DNA from: Streptomyces paradoxus
Lineage (GTDB): Bacteria > Actinomycetota > Actinomycetes > Streptomycetales > Streptomycetaceae
Direction of reading: 5' to 3'
NCBI RefSeq assembly: GCF_014202475.1
Contig: NZ_JACHGV010000001.1
Coordinates: 738,186 to 802,185, forward strand
DNA: 64,000 nucleotides
The position numbers and the translations under genes were made by a program. Shown in pieces: positions 18,043-25,869 of this stretch. Numbering within the stretch: the stretch's first letter is position 1; each line of letters begins with the position of its first letter. The notes under the pieces are model-generated. The model saw only the letters and a list, made by a program, of their open reading frames with translations, ran no database searches and was not told the DNA's origin.

Positions 18043-18822
18043 TCAGACCTCCAGGTCCACGACCACGGGGGCGTGGTCCGAGGCGCCCTTGCCCTTGCGC
18101 TCCTCGCGGTCCACGTACGCGTCGCTGACCGCCTTCGCGAAGGGCGCGTTGGCGTACACCAGGTCGATGCGCATGCCGCGGTTCTTCGGGAAGGCGAGCT
18201 GGCGGTAGTCCCAGTACGTGAACGGCTGGTCGTACTTCAGGGGCCGCGGGACCACGTCGGACAGGCCCGCCTCGCGCAGGGAGGCCAGGGCGGCGCGCTC
18301 GGCGGGGGTGACGTGGGTGGAGCCCTCGAAGAAGGCGGGGTCGAAGACGTCGTCGTCCGTCGGCGCCACGTTGTAGTCGCCCATCACCGCGAAGGGGCGA
18401 CTGCCCGCCGCGTCACCGGCGACGGCGGCCTTCAGGGCCTCGAACCACTGGAGCTTGTAGGCGTAGTGCGGGTGGTCGACCTCCCGGCCGTTCGGCACGT
18501 AGACCGACCAGACGCGGAGCGGGCCGCAGGTCGCCGAGATGGCGCGGGGCTCCACCGAGCCGTCGAAGCCGGGGTCGCCCGGCAGGCCCTTGACGACGTC
18601 CTCGATGCCGACGCGGGAGAGCACCGCCACGCCGTTCCACCGGCCGGTCGCGTGGACCGCCGACTCGTAGCCCAGCTCGCGCAGTTGCTCCGAGGGGAAC
18701 TGCTCCTCGGCGACCTTGGCCTCCTGGAGGCACAGCACGTCCGTGCCGCTGCTCTCCAGCCAGGCCAGGAGCCTCGGCAGGCGGGCGGTGATCGAGTTCA
18801 CGTTCCAGGTCGCGATGCGCAT
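18043..18822 (-). CDS. xth: Exodeoxyribonuclease III
   Basis: A 259-residue EEP-family nuclease that cuts abasic sites and removes 3' blocking groups in base-excision repair. It has MRIATWNVNSI (metal-site Asn), CLQEAKV (Glu), GDYNVAPTDDD (catalytic Asp and Asn), an RIDLVYA segment, and SDHAPVVVDLEV, whose Asp-His pair completes the active site. The ATG at 18820-18822 was chosen because the family begins exactly at MRIATWNVN; ten further in-frame codons upstream are not conserved in type. It lies 53 bp downstream of the MBL hydrolase on the same strand. Confidence 0.94.
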   Translation of the reverse strand: MRIATWNVNSITARLPRLLAWLESSGTDVLCLQEAKVAEEQFPSEQLRELGYESAVHATGRWNGVAVLSRVGIEDVVKGLPGDPGFDGSVEPRAISATCGPLRVWSVYVPNGREVDHPHYAYKLQWFEALKAAVAGDAAGSRPFAVMGDYNVAPTDDDVFDPAFFEGSTHVTPAERAALASLREAGLSDVVPRPLKYDQPFTYWDYRQLAFPKNRGMRIDLVYANAPFAKAVSDAYVDREERKGKGASDHAPVVVDLEV

Positions 18823-18875
18823 GCCCCACAACCTACCCGGCGGGTCCGACAACGCGGTCCGGTCCCTTCGCGGCC

Positions 18876-19511
18876 TCAGACCTCGGCGGACTCCCCCGGC
18901 GTCAGCCGCAGGTGCTGCGCGCCGCCGAGCTGCCCGATCTGGCGGTCGTAGATCGGCCGGGCCAGGTCGGTGAGGAGGGCGTCGTGGATGTCGTAGGCGC
19001 GCTGCGGCTTCACCTCGCGGACGTAGTCGATGACCTCGGAGATCTTGCTCCAGGGGGCCATGACGGGGAGCATCAGCGTCTCCACCGGGTGGCCGGGGAC
19101 GGTGAGGGCGTCGCCGGGGTGGAAGACCTTGCCGCCGTCGACGAGGTAGCCGACGTTGGTGATGCGCGGGATGTCCGGGTGGATCACCGCGTGGAGTTCG
19201 CCGTGGACCTGGACGTCGAAGCCGGCGGCGGAGAAGGTGTCGCCGTGGCCGACGGTGTGGACGCGGCCGGGGAAGGCGGCGGAGATCTTCTCCGCGACCG
19301 ACCGCAGGGTCCAGATCTCGGCGGCCGGGTTGCCCTCCATCGCGGCCCGCAGCCGGGACTCGTCGAAGTGGTCGGGGTGCTCGTGGGTGACGAGGATCGC
19401 GTCCGCGCCGAGCGCGGCGTCCTCCTCGGTGAAGGCACCGGGGTCGAGGACGAGGGTCCGGCCGTCCTTCTCCAGCCGGACGCAGGCGTGCGACTTCTTC
19501 GTGAGCTTCAT
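18876..19511 (-). CDS. Metallo-beta-lactamase-fold hydrolase (UlaG/YtkL-like)
   Basis: A 211-residue MBL-fold protein starting MKLTKKSHACVRLEKDGRTL. The metal motif HEHPDHFD (H-x-H-x-D-H) appears near residue 55, with a further His in HAVIHPDIPRITN and the Asp ligand in FHPGDAL. It is single-domain and cytoplasmic, like uncharacterised YtkL/UlaG-type hydrolases of actinobacteria. The ATG at 19509-19511 opens at the fold's first strand. It lies 34 bp after the PcaL-type gene on the same strand and may be co-transcribed. The substrate is unknown. Confidence 0.9.
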   Translation of the reverse strand: MKLTKKSHACVRLEKDGRTLVLDPGAFTEEDAALGADAILVTHEHPDHFDESRLRAAMEGNPAAEIWTLRSVAEKISAAFPGRVHTVGHGDTFSAAGFDVQVHGELHAVIHPDIPRITNVGYLVDGGKVFHPGDALTVPGHPVETLMLPVMAPWSKISEVIDYVREVKPQRAYDIHDALLTDLARPIYDRQIGQLGGAQHLRLTPGESAEV

Positions 19512-19545
19512 GAGTCCATCCTGCCTCCGCGCCCTTCGCGCGGAC

Positions 19546-20853
19546 TCACTCCTGGGGCGTGGTCTCCTCGCGGATGACCTGCTGGGCCACCTTGAACGCA
19601 CTGTTCGCGGCCGGGACGCCGCAGTAGACGGCCGCCTGGAGCAGCACTTCCTTGATCTCCCCCGGGGTGAGGCCGTTGCGCAGGGCGGCTCTGGTGTGGA
19701 AGGCCAGCTCGTCCAGGTGCCCACCGGCGACCAGGGCGGTGAGGGTGACGCAGCTGCGGGTGCGCCGGTCGAGGCCGGGGCGGTCCCAGATCTCGCCCCA
19801 GGCGTAGCGGGTGATGAACTCCTGGAAGTCCCCGGAGAACTCGTCGGCCTGGGCGAGCGCCCGGTCCACGTGCGCGTCGCCCAGCACTTCGCGGCGGACC
19901 TTGATCCCGGCGTCGTACGGGTCGGGCCGGCCCTGGGCCTGCGGCGGTACGGCGAGCGGGGCGATCTCCGCGACGGGCCCCGTCTGCGGGGGCTGCGGCG
20001 GGGCGGGGGACAGGACCGGCTTGAGGGCGGCCGCGGGCAGGGCGTTCTGGCCGGTGGACGTCTCGAAGACGGGCTGCCAGGCGGTGGAGAAGTGCCGCAC
20101 CAGCAGGTCGGTGACCGCCCCGGGCTGCTCCACCGGGACCAGGTGGGAGGCGCCGGGGACGACGGCGAGGCGGGCGTCCGGGATGCCGGCGACCAGCGTG
20201 CGGGCCTCGGCGGGGCCGGTGACCTGGTCGTCCGATCCGACCAGGACCAGGGTCGGTACGCCGACCCGCCCGAGCTCGGGGCGCACGTCGAACGAGGCGA
20301 GCGCCTCGCAGGAGGCGATGTAGCAGCCGGGGTCGGTGGTGCGCACCATCTGCACGGCCCACTCGGTGATCGCGGGCTGCGCGGCGGCGAACCCGCCGGT
20401 GAACCAGCGCTCGGGTGCGCTGCGGGCGATCGGGTCGAGGCCGTTCGTGCGGACGATCACGCCCCGCTGCCGGAACTCGTCGGCCGTGCCGAAGCGGGGT
20501 GAGGCGGCGATCAGGGCGAGCGAGGCGAGCCGTTCCGGGTGGCGCAGGGCCAGCTCGATGCCGACGGCCCCGCCGAGCGCGCAGCCCGCGTAGCCGAAGC
20601 GCTGCACGCCGAGCCCTTCGAGGGTGGCCAGCAGCCGCGTTGCGAGCTCACTCACCGATCCCGCCGGGTACGCGGGGGCGCCGCCGTGGCCGGGCAGGTC
20701 GAACCGGAAGACGCGCCACTGCTTGGTCAGCTCGGGGATCTGGCGGTCCCACATGTGCCATGTGGTACCCAGGGACGGGCCCAGGATCAGGACCGGAGCC
20801 TCTTCTGGCCCGTCAAAGCGGTATTGCAGGGTGTTCGACGGTGTCTCACTCAC
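19546..20853 (-). CDS. PcaL-type fusion: alpha/beta-hydrolase plus carboxymuconolactone decarboxylase domain
   Basis: A 435-residue fusion in the arrangement of 3-oxoadipate enol-lactonase/4-carboxymuconolactone decarboxylase (beta-ketoadipate pathway). Residues 1-255 form the alpha/beta hydrolase and ~315-430 the CMD domain (RRTRSCVTLTALVAGGH, EVLLQAAVYCGVPAANSAF). A proline-rich linker joins them. The hydrolase elbow reads YAGCALGGAVG, so the position of the catalytic Ser in the usual G-x-S-x-G is Ala92, with a Cys next to it. The acid (VGSDDQV) and His (GASHLVP) regions remain. The lactonase half may therefore be inactive or altered. No other pca genes are nearby. The GTG start has GAGGG eight bases upstream. 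Confidence 0.88.
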   Translation of the reverse strand: MSETPSNTLQYRFDGPEEAPVLILGPSLGTTWHMWDRQIPELTKQWRVFRFDLPGHGGAPAYPAGSVSELATRLLATLEGLGVQRFGYAGCALGGAVGIELALRHPERLASLALIAASPRFGTADEFRQRGVIVRTNGLDPIARSAPERWFTGGFAAAQPAITEWAVQMVRTTDPGCYIASCEALASFDVRPELGRVGVPTLVLVGSDDQVTGPAEARTLVAGIPDARLAVVPGASHLVPVEQPGAVTDLLVRHFSTAWQPVFETSTGQNALPAAALKPVLSPAPPQPPQTGPVAEIAPLAVPPQAQGRPDPYDAGIKVRREVLGDAHVDRALAQADEFSGDFQEFITRYAWGEIWDRPGLDRRTRSCVTLTALVAGGHLDELAFHTRAALRNGLTPGEIKEVLLQAAVYCGVPAANSAFKVAQQVIREETTPQE

Positions 20854-21071
20854 GCCTCAGACCCTCTCACGTATCACGGACGCCCCTATAGCGGGGGTTT
20901 GGCGGATACCGTCCTGACAGGTTGAAGACCTCGCGGGCGGCATATCGCTCGAGCCCGGACCTTGTGGGGAAGGCTCGTCGCGTACAGGGCGCCACCGTAG
21001 AAGCGGGAGCCGCCGACCAGATCACACAGGCAATGGATCATGCCGTCCCGCTCTGCGGGTACCGTCAGGGT

Positions 21072-22757
21072 ATGAGTCATCCGCACCCCGAGCTGAAAGC
21101 CGCCCCGCCCCTTCCCGCAGGAGGGCTGCGGGTCGTCGCCCTGGGCGGCCTGGGTGAGATCGGCCGCAACATGACCGTCTTCGAGCACGCCGGCAAACTG
21201 CTCATCGTCGACTGCGGCGTGCTGTTCCCCGAGGAGACCCAGCCCGGCGTGGACGTCATCCTGCCGGACTTCACCTCGATCCGGGACCGGCTGGACGACA
21301 TCGTGGCCGTGGTGCTCACCCACGGCCACGAGGACCACATCGGCGGTGTGCCCTACCTGCTGCGCGAGCGGTCCGACATTCCCGTCGTGGGCTCCAAGCT
21401 GACGTTGGCGTTCCTGGAGGCCAAGCTCAAGGAGCACGGCATCCGGCCGCGCACGGTGCGGGTGCGCGAGGGCGACCGGCGCGGTTTCGGGCCCTTCGAC
21501 TGCGAGTTCGTGGCGGTCAACCACTCCATCCCCGACAGCCTCGCGGTCGCGATCCGCACCCGGGCCGGGATGGTGCTGCACACCGGCGACTTCAAGATGG
21601 ACCAGTTCCCCCTCGACGACCGCATCACCGATCTGCGCGCCTTCGCCCGCCTCGGCGAAGAGGGCGTGGACCTGTTCCTCACCGACTCCACCAACGCCGA
21701 GGTCCCCGGCTTCACCACCTCCGAGCGTGAGCTGAACCCGGCGATCGAGCAGGTGATGCGCACCGCGCCGCGCCGGGTCATCGTCTCCAGCTTCGCCAGC
21801 CACGTGCACCGCATCCAGCAGGTTCTGGACGCCGCACACGAGCACGGCCGCAAGGTCGCCTTCGTCGGCAGGTCCATGGTCCGCAACATGGGCATCGCCC
21901 GTGACCTGGGCTATCTGAAGGTCCCCTCCGGTCTGGTCGTGAGCACGAAGGAGCTGGAAAAGCTCCCCGACCACAAGATCACTCTGGTGTGCACCGGCTC
22001 CCAGGGCGAACCGATGGCCGCGCTGTCACGGATGGCCAACCGCGACCACATGATCCGCATCGGCAAGGGCGACACCGTCCTGCTCGCCAGCTCCCTCATC
22101 CCCGGCAACGAGAACGCCATCTACCGGGTGATCAACGGACTCACCCGGTGGGGCGCCCACGTGGTCCACAAGGGCAACGCCAAGGTGCACGTCTCCGGCC
22201 ACGCCAGCGCCGGCGAACTCGTCTACTGCTACAACATCGTCAAACCCCGCAACGTCATGCCCGTGCACGGCGAATGGCGCCACCTGCGGGCCAACGGCGA
22301 CCTCGCCATCCGCACCGGCGTCGACCCCGACCGGGTCGTCATCGCCGAGGACGGCGTCGTCGTCGACCTCGTCGACGGGCGCGCGTCCATCACCGGCAAG
22401 GTCCCCGCCGGCAACGTCTACGTGGACGGCATGGAAGTCGGCGGCGCCACCGAAGCGTCCCTCAAGGACCGCCTCACCCTCGCCGCCGAAGGCGTGGTCA
22501 CGGTCGTGGCGATCGTCGACGCGGACACCGGCGCCCTCGCCGAGCCCCCCGACTTCCTGGCCCGCGGCTTCGTCCACGACGACACCACCTTCGAGCCGGT
22601 CATCCCCGTCATCGAGAAGACACTGGCCACCGCCGCCGACGAAGGCGTCGGCGACGCCCACCAGCTCGAACAACTCGTCGCCCGCGCCGTGGCCAACTGG
22701 GCGTTCCGCACCCACCGCCGCAAGCCCCTCATCATCCCCGTCATCATCGACGCCTGA
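21072..22757 (+). CDS. rnj: RNase J-family metallo-beta-lactamase ribonuclease, probably a paralogue
   Basis: A 561-residue RNase J with combined 5'-3' exonuclease and endonuclease roles in RNA decay. It has the metal motif LTHGHEDHIGG (His84, His86, Asp88, His89), VNHSIPDSLAVA, HTGDFKMD, the beta-CASP segments ASFASHVHRIQQ and GRSMVRNM, and KVHVSGHAS and MPVHGEWRHL for substrate and metal binding. A C-terminal domain of about 110 residues follows. Actinobacteria normally have rnj beside dapA and ftsK; neither is here, and several positions differ from the housekeeping protein as I remember it, so I suspect a second copy. The ATG sits close to a TACCGT -10-like box, so the transcript may be leaderless. 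Confidence 0.93.
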   Translation: MSHPHPELKAAPPLPAGGLRVVALGGLGEIGRNMTVFEHAGKLLIVDCGVLFPEETQPGVDVILPDFTSIRDRLDDIVAVVLTHGHEDHIGGVPYLLRERSDIPVVGSKLTLAFLEAKLKEHGIRPRTVRVREGDRRGFGPFDCEFVAVNHSIPDSLAVAIRTRAGMVLHTGDFKMDQFPLDDRITDLRAFARLGEEGVDLFLTDSTNAEVPGFTTSERELNPAIEQVMRTAPRRVIVSSFASHVHRIQQVLDAAHEHGRKVAFVGRSMVRNMGIARDLGYLKVPSGLVVSTKELEKLPDHKITLVCTGSQGEPMAALSRMANRDHMIRIGKGDTVLLASSLIPGNENAIYRVINGLTRWGAHVVHKGNAKVHVSGHASAGELVYCYNIVKPRNVMPVHGEWRHLRANGDLAIRTGVDPDRVVIAEDGVVVDLVDGRASITGKVPAGNVYVDGMEVGGATEASLKDRLTLAAEGVVTVVAIVDADTGALAEPPDFLARGFVHDDTTFEPVIPVIEKTLATAADEGVGDAHQLEQLVARAVANWAFRTHRRKPLIIPVIIDA

Positions 22758-22934
22758 GCCACAGCCCGGCGGCACGCTCGCCGGCCGGTCGCGGCCCGTG
22801 GGCATTGAGGTCGGGCAAAGACAGCTGACGCAAACGCTGCACGCCCACACACCGCGTGACCATAGGAAATGCTCACACCGCACACCGAGACCGACGCGTG
22901 CGGTGCCCCGTCGACGCTGACCGGCACGCTCATC

Positions 22935-23273
22935 TCATGCTGCTGCCGTCGGGTTCGCTGATTCGGCGGCACGGCGATATTCGGCGTTGAGGCGCTGGGC
23001 TTCCTCGAGCTGGTCTTCGAGGATGACGATCCGGCAGGCGGCCTCGACGGGGGTCCCGTGGTCGACGAGTTCCCGGGCGCGGGCGGCGATGCGCAGCTGG
23101 TAGCGGGAGTAGCGGCGATGGCCGCCTGCGGAGCGGAGTGGGGTGATGAGGCGGTGTTCGCCGATGGCACGGAGGAAGCCCTGTGTCGTGCCGAGCAGTT
23201 CGGCGGCTCGGCCCATGGTGTAGGCGGGGTAGTCGTCGTCATCGAGACGGCCGAACGTGTCGTCTGCTGTCAT
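22935..23273 (-). CDS. MerR-family transcriptional regulator, short form
   Basis: A 112-residue protein with an N-terminal MerR HTH (AYTMGRAAELLGTTQGFLRA, then ITPLRSAGGHRRYSRYQL) and a short coiled-coil tail (ILEDQLEEAQRLNAEYRRAA). There is no effector domain. Similar short MerR proteins with the preceding acidic FGRLDDDDYP leader are common in Streptomyces, often beside cold-shock genes, as here. The ATG at 23271-23273 has GAGAGG about five bases upstream. Its targets are unknown; autoregulation and control of the cold-shock/GvpU neighbourhood are possible. Confidence 0.88.
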   Translation of the reverse strand: MTADDTFGRLDDDDYPAYTMGRAAELLGTTQGFLRAIGEHRLITPLRSAGGHRRYSRYQLRIAARARELVDHGTPVEAACRIVILEDQLEEAQRLNAEYRRAAESANPTAAA

Positions 23274-23912
23274 TGCACCTCTCTGCGGAACGCGTGGAGG
23301 GGCCCTGGCGCCGTACTGGCACCAGGGCCCCGAAGGAACTACTACACCATCTGCGGGCCCTGATACTGCACCGGCCCTCTGTTTCCGCGGACCCGACCGA
23401 GATGCTGTCGGGGGCGCGGGGATCGCGGTTGCTCGACCGGAGACCACCTCACTATCGATGTCCTGCGGTACCCGGGCCCAAGACGTCCGCCCGGGCGATC
23501 CTGATGGCGCTCGGCTCCTCCGTTCTTCCCTCTTGATCAACTACTCACTGTGCCGTACTGCTCGTGGCGGCCCCTGATCACTGCGGGCCACCCGGTCCGG
23601 TCGTCAGCCCCGTCGCCGTCCTGCAACCGCTCTGGCTTCGGAACTCCACCACCGCACCGCCCTGCGAACTTCAACTGCGTACTGCTGCCCGGCAGTTCAT
23701 GTCTGCCGGGCCTTGCTTGATCTCGGCTACGAGAGAAACCGTAACCGCACGGCCGCCGAATGTCTACTCTGGCTGGCATAGATTTCCGCGCGATCGAAGG
23801 TTAGGTATTCCGCCTCGACCGGCCCATGGGTGGTTCGAGCAGCTCCGAGGCTCAGTCCGGCGCTCGCGTGCCCCACCGCCGCGCAGCACGTCGGGCTGGG
23901 CGTGGCGTCGCC
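23274..23912. other. Long intergenic region between merR and the decayed ATPase
   Basis: This stretch of 639 bp has no gene I can support. It contains a perfect 10-bp-stem hairpin (GGGGCCCTGG 23299-23308 with CCAGGGCCCC 23322-23331), 26 bp upstream of the merR start. That could be the terminator of a lost minus-strand gene or a leader structure. The rest is moderately GC-rich without coding signature in any frame, and looks like decayed sequence. Confidence 0.5.
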
Positions 23913-24341
23913 GATGCGCCGCGGCTACCGTCGGCCCGCACCGGCCAGCACTGCGTCCCGTGAAGAACACCACCGGTTGACGCTCCTGCTGCCGCCTCCG
24001 TGCCTTGACGAGGCTCCGCTTCCTCGTCCCGCGGCCACTCTCACCGTGGCCCCTGATCCAGCGGACCCGGTGGTCTTGTTCGTGACCGAGCTCGTCACCA
24101 ATGCCCTGCGCCACGGCGGGGGCCCGCTGCACACTGGCACCGACCGCGCACCCCGACGCCATCGAGGTCGTCGTTCACGACCGCAGCCGGCCGTGTGCCG
24201 CGCATAGGTCACCCCTGACCTGAACGGCGGCGCCGGGGGACTTGGGCTGGCCCATGGTCACCCGCTCGCCCCATGCCACGGCGGTCGCCCGCCGGGCCTC
24301 CAGCGGCAGGACCGTGAGCGCCTGCCTTGCCCAGTGGCGGC
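23913..24341 (+). pseudogene. Decayed anti-sigma-factor-type ATP-binding protein (HATPase_c family)
   Basis: Pieces of a ~140-residue RsbW-like ATPase can be read in order but in different frames. From ATG 23913 the frame gives RRPAPASTASREEHHRLTLL and, near 24085, VTELVTNALRHGGGPL, the N-box that binds Mg-ATP. Around 24155 the homologous PDAIEVVVHD continues only in another frame. The glycine-rich G-box and LGWPMVTR-like tail (near 24235-24270) and the C-terminal GRTVSACLA need further shifts. The first frame hits a stop at about 24207. Intact relatives are abundant in Streptomyces as regulators of alternative sigma factors. At least two frameshifts mean no functional product. Confidence 0.75.
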
Positions 24342-24370
24342 ACCGCTCAAGCAGCCGGACGGCCGGCGAA

Positions 24371-24376
24371 TATAGT
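24371..24376 (+). promoter_or_regulatory. -10 box giving a leaderless gvpU-like transcript
   Basis: TATAGT ends seven bases before the ATG at 24384, the same hexamer and spacing as in front of map at 6639. No Shine-Dalgarno sequence intervenes. Transcription is expected to begin at or next to the start codon. Confidence 0.5.
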
Positions 24377-24383
24377 CCGCTTC

Positions 24384-24743
24384 ATGTCGAAGCCTGACGA
24401 GCTGCTCGTTGACGTCGCCGCCATGGTGGAGTCCGCGCAGAGCAATCAGATGTCCCTGACCGTCGTCACCGGCGGCGCTGTCATCACCGGCCGCCTGGCT
24501 CCCGAATCGATGTGGAGGCGGCGGGTGTCGGATGTGCTGAGGGATTCCGCCCGCTTGGGCGAGTTCACCGCCGTCTTCGACGCCCCCGTGAAAAAGGACG
24601 GACCGCCCACCCACCTGCACCTCCATGTCGCCCGGATCCTGCAGGGCACGGTGGGGATCCCGGAGACGGGCGGGATGTACCGGGTTGCGATCGAGGAGGT
24701 CAGCGCCTGGACCATGGGCGACTTCAGCTATTCCGACCACTGA
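24384..24743 (+). CDS. GvpU-like gas vesicle accessory protein, orphan
   Basis: A 119-residue soluble protein. MSLTVVTGGAVITGRL, followed by RRVSDVLRDSARL, THLHLHVARILQG and IEEVSAWTMGDF, follow the order of motifs in GvpU, the accessory protein thought to influence gas-vesicle clustering in Bacillus. The assignment rests on remembered motif layout, not on a search. No gvpA or other gvp gene is in the window, so this is either an orphan or a repurposed member. The start MSKPDELLV is placed by the leaderless promoter. It lies directly after the decayed ATPase and converges on the SCO5918-family gene. Confidence 0.65.
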   Translation: MSKPDELLVDVAAMVESAQSNQMSLTVVTGGAVITGRLAPESMWRRRVSDVLRDSARLGEFTAVFDAPVKKDGPPTHLHLHVARILQGTVGIPETGGMYRVAIEEVSAWTMGDFSYSDH

Positions 24744-24773
24744 ACGACGGCGACGGGAACCGGCCGCACGCAG

Positions 24774-24815
24774 TGTGGGCCCGACCGGCACACCGGCAGG
24801 GCCCACATTGTTGTT
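24774..24815. terminator. Bidirectional terminator between the GvpU-like and SCO5918-family genes
   Basis: TGTGGGCCC (24774-24782) pairs with GGGCCCACA (24799-24807) and is followed by TTGTTGTT, a good intrinsic terminator on the plus strand. It also lies at the 3' end of the convergent minus-strand gene. Confidence 0.75.
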
Positions 24816-24843
24816 CAGGTGTCGCTCGTGCCTGTTTCCCCGG

Positions 24844-25152
24844 TCAGACGGATACGGGGGCGCCGAGCATCGAGGAGGCATGCTGCATCGGGCTGAGAAT
24901 GCCCAGGGGCGCGGCCTTGGGGACGGCACGGCAGGTGAAGCCGAGCTGAGTCATGGCCCGCAGGACTTCTGCGGCGCTGAAGTCACGGCGGTCCTGGCGG
25001 GTGATGACCTGGCCGACCTGCTTGACGGGGTAGTGACGACGGCCGATGATCACCGATTCGCCGGTGACCGGTTCGGGCTTGATGCCCTTCATCGATTCCA
25101 GCACGCCGCCCTTGGTGAGCTCGAAGGGGAAGCGGGCGATGACGCAACGCAT
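24844..25152 (-). CDS. SCO5918-family protein
   Basis: A 102-residue protein beginning MRCVIARFPFELTKGGVLES, with KPEPVTGESVIIGRRHYPVK and QVITRQDRRDFSAAEVLRAM. This pattern is typical of a small Streptomyces family, encoded beside a DEAD-box helicase and a cold-shock protein in the S. coelicolor SCO5918-5921 region as I remember it. Here the cold-shock gene is 0.5 kb upstream on the same strand, but the helicase gene is absent. The function is unknown; an accessory role in RNA remodelling at low temperature is inferred only from that context. Confidence 0.85.
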   Translation of the reverse strand: MRCVIARFPFELTKGGVLESMKGIKPEPVTGESVIIGRRHYPVKQVGQVITRQDRRDFSAAEVLRAMTQLGFTCRAVPKAAPLGILSPMQHASSMLGAPVSV

Positions 25153-25203
25153 GTGGCCTCACAGAGAGAAGGGGGAGAACGGTCCGACCAGGGATGAGAC
25201 AGT

Positions 25204-25323
25204 TCAGCGACAGAGGGCGAAGATGCCCCGGGCCGCTGTCTTACCCGTCGAAGGGGCGTGGCGTCCGCCGGGCGGGGCTGCGTCTGGTGCGGGCGGAGCG
25301 GTCGTCGTGTACGTGCGGTTCAT
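25204..25323 (-). CDS. Possible 39-aa peptide, perhaps the remnant of a lost DEAD-box helicase gene
   Basis: An ATG at 25321-25323 preceded by a clear AGGAAGG ribosome-binding site opens a 39-codon frame starting MNRTYTTTAPPAPDAAPP and ending CR. In the usual order cold-shock protein, helicase, SCO5918, a helicase beginning with an MNRT-type disordered Arg/Gly/Ser-rich tail is expected at this spot. The frame may be a scar of its deletion that keeps the original translation start, or a real small protein. Coding evidence beyond the ribosome-binding site is weak. Confidence 0.4.
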   Translation of the reverse strand: MNRTYTTTAPPAPDAAPPGGRHAPSTGKTAARGIFALCR

Positions 25324-25609
25324 GCGGAACCTTCCTCGATGTGGCACATATCAAGGAATTCCCGGAGCGATGAGCGGCATGGAGAATTACAAGTATGGAC
25401 CGGTTGCAAAAGAGAGCAGATCTGGCCGGCGGAAATCTATGGGGCACAGGTGACATAATGAGCGACGCGATGGGATGTAGAACCCGGGCCTCGGCTGCGG
25501 TGCGGCTCTTCAGGGAGCCCGCGCGTCTCTGAAGGAGGAGCCGCGTGTGGTGGGCCTGCGGATTCCTCCGAGTCGTCCCGCGGATGAAACCGCTGCGGGA
25601 GATGCGTGC
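25324..25609. other. AT-richer leader region upstream of the small peptide and SCO5918-family gene
   Basis: About 286 bp with much lower GC content than the surroundings (for example around 25375-25460) and no supported gene. It precedes the 39-codon frame and the SCO5918-family gene on the minus strand. The composition resembles the long 5' leaders of cold-shock mRNAs that refold at low temperature; no specific structure was proven. Confidence 0.4.
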
Positions 25610-25647
25610 AGCTGGGGCCCGCACCCCGAAGGATGCGGGCCCCAGCT
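25610..25647. terminator. Strong terminator of the cold-shock gene
   Basis: AGCTGGGGCCCGCA pairs almost perfectly with TGCGGGCCCCAGCT around a short CCCCGAAGGA loop, 18 bp past the cold-shock stop on the minus strand. This is one of the most stable hairpins in the window. Confidence 0.8.
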
Positions 25648-25665
25648 ACAGATGGTGCGTGAGCG

Positions 25666-25869
25666 TCAGGCGGGAACGATGTTCTCAGCCGTCGGGCCCT
25701 TCTGGCCCTGCGCGATGTCGAAGTTCACCTTCTGGCCTTCGAGCAACTCACGGAAGCCCTGCGCCGCGATGTTCGAGTAGTGGGCGAACACGTCGGCGCC
25801 GCCACCGTCCTGCTCGATGAAGCCGAAGCCCTTTTCGGCGTTGAACCACTTCACGGTACCAGCAGCCAT
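25666..25869 (-). CDS. CspA-family cold-shock protein
   Basis: A 67-residue single-domain OB-fold RNA/DNA chaperone. RNP1 KGFGFI (residues 13-18) and RNP2 VFAHY (27-31) are intact, and the protein begins [13 protein letters not shown], the standard actinobacterial form. The ATG at 25867-25869 has AAGGAG about seven bases upstream. A long AT-richer leader upstream and a strong terminator downstream make it a monocistronic cold-shock unit. The gene order with the SCO5918-family gene matches the Streptomyces arrangement apart from the missing helicase. Confidence 0.95.
   Translation of the reverse strand: MAAGTVKWFNAEKGFGFIEQDGGGADVFAHYSNIAAQGFRELLEGQKVNFDIAQGQKGPTAENIVPA

Noticed and set aside
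23537..23779. 80-codon minus-strand frame in the long gap after merR
   Set aside because: No motif, no ribosome-binding site, composition like decayed DNA.
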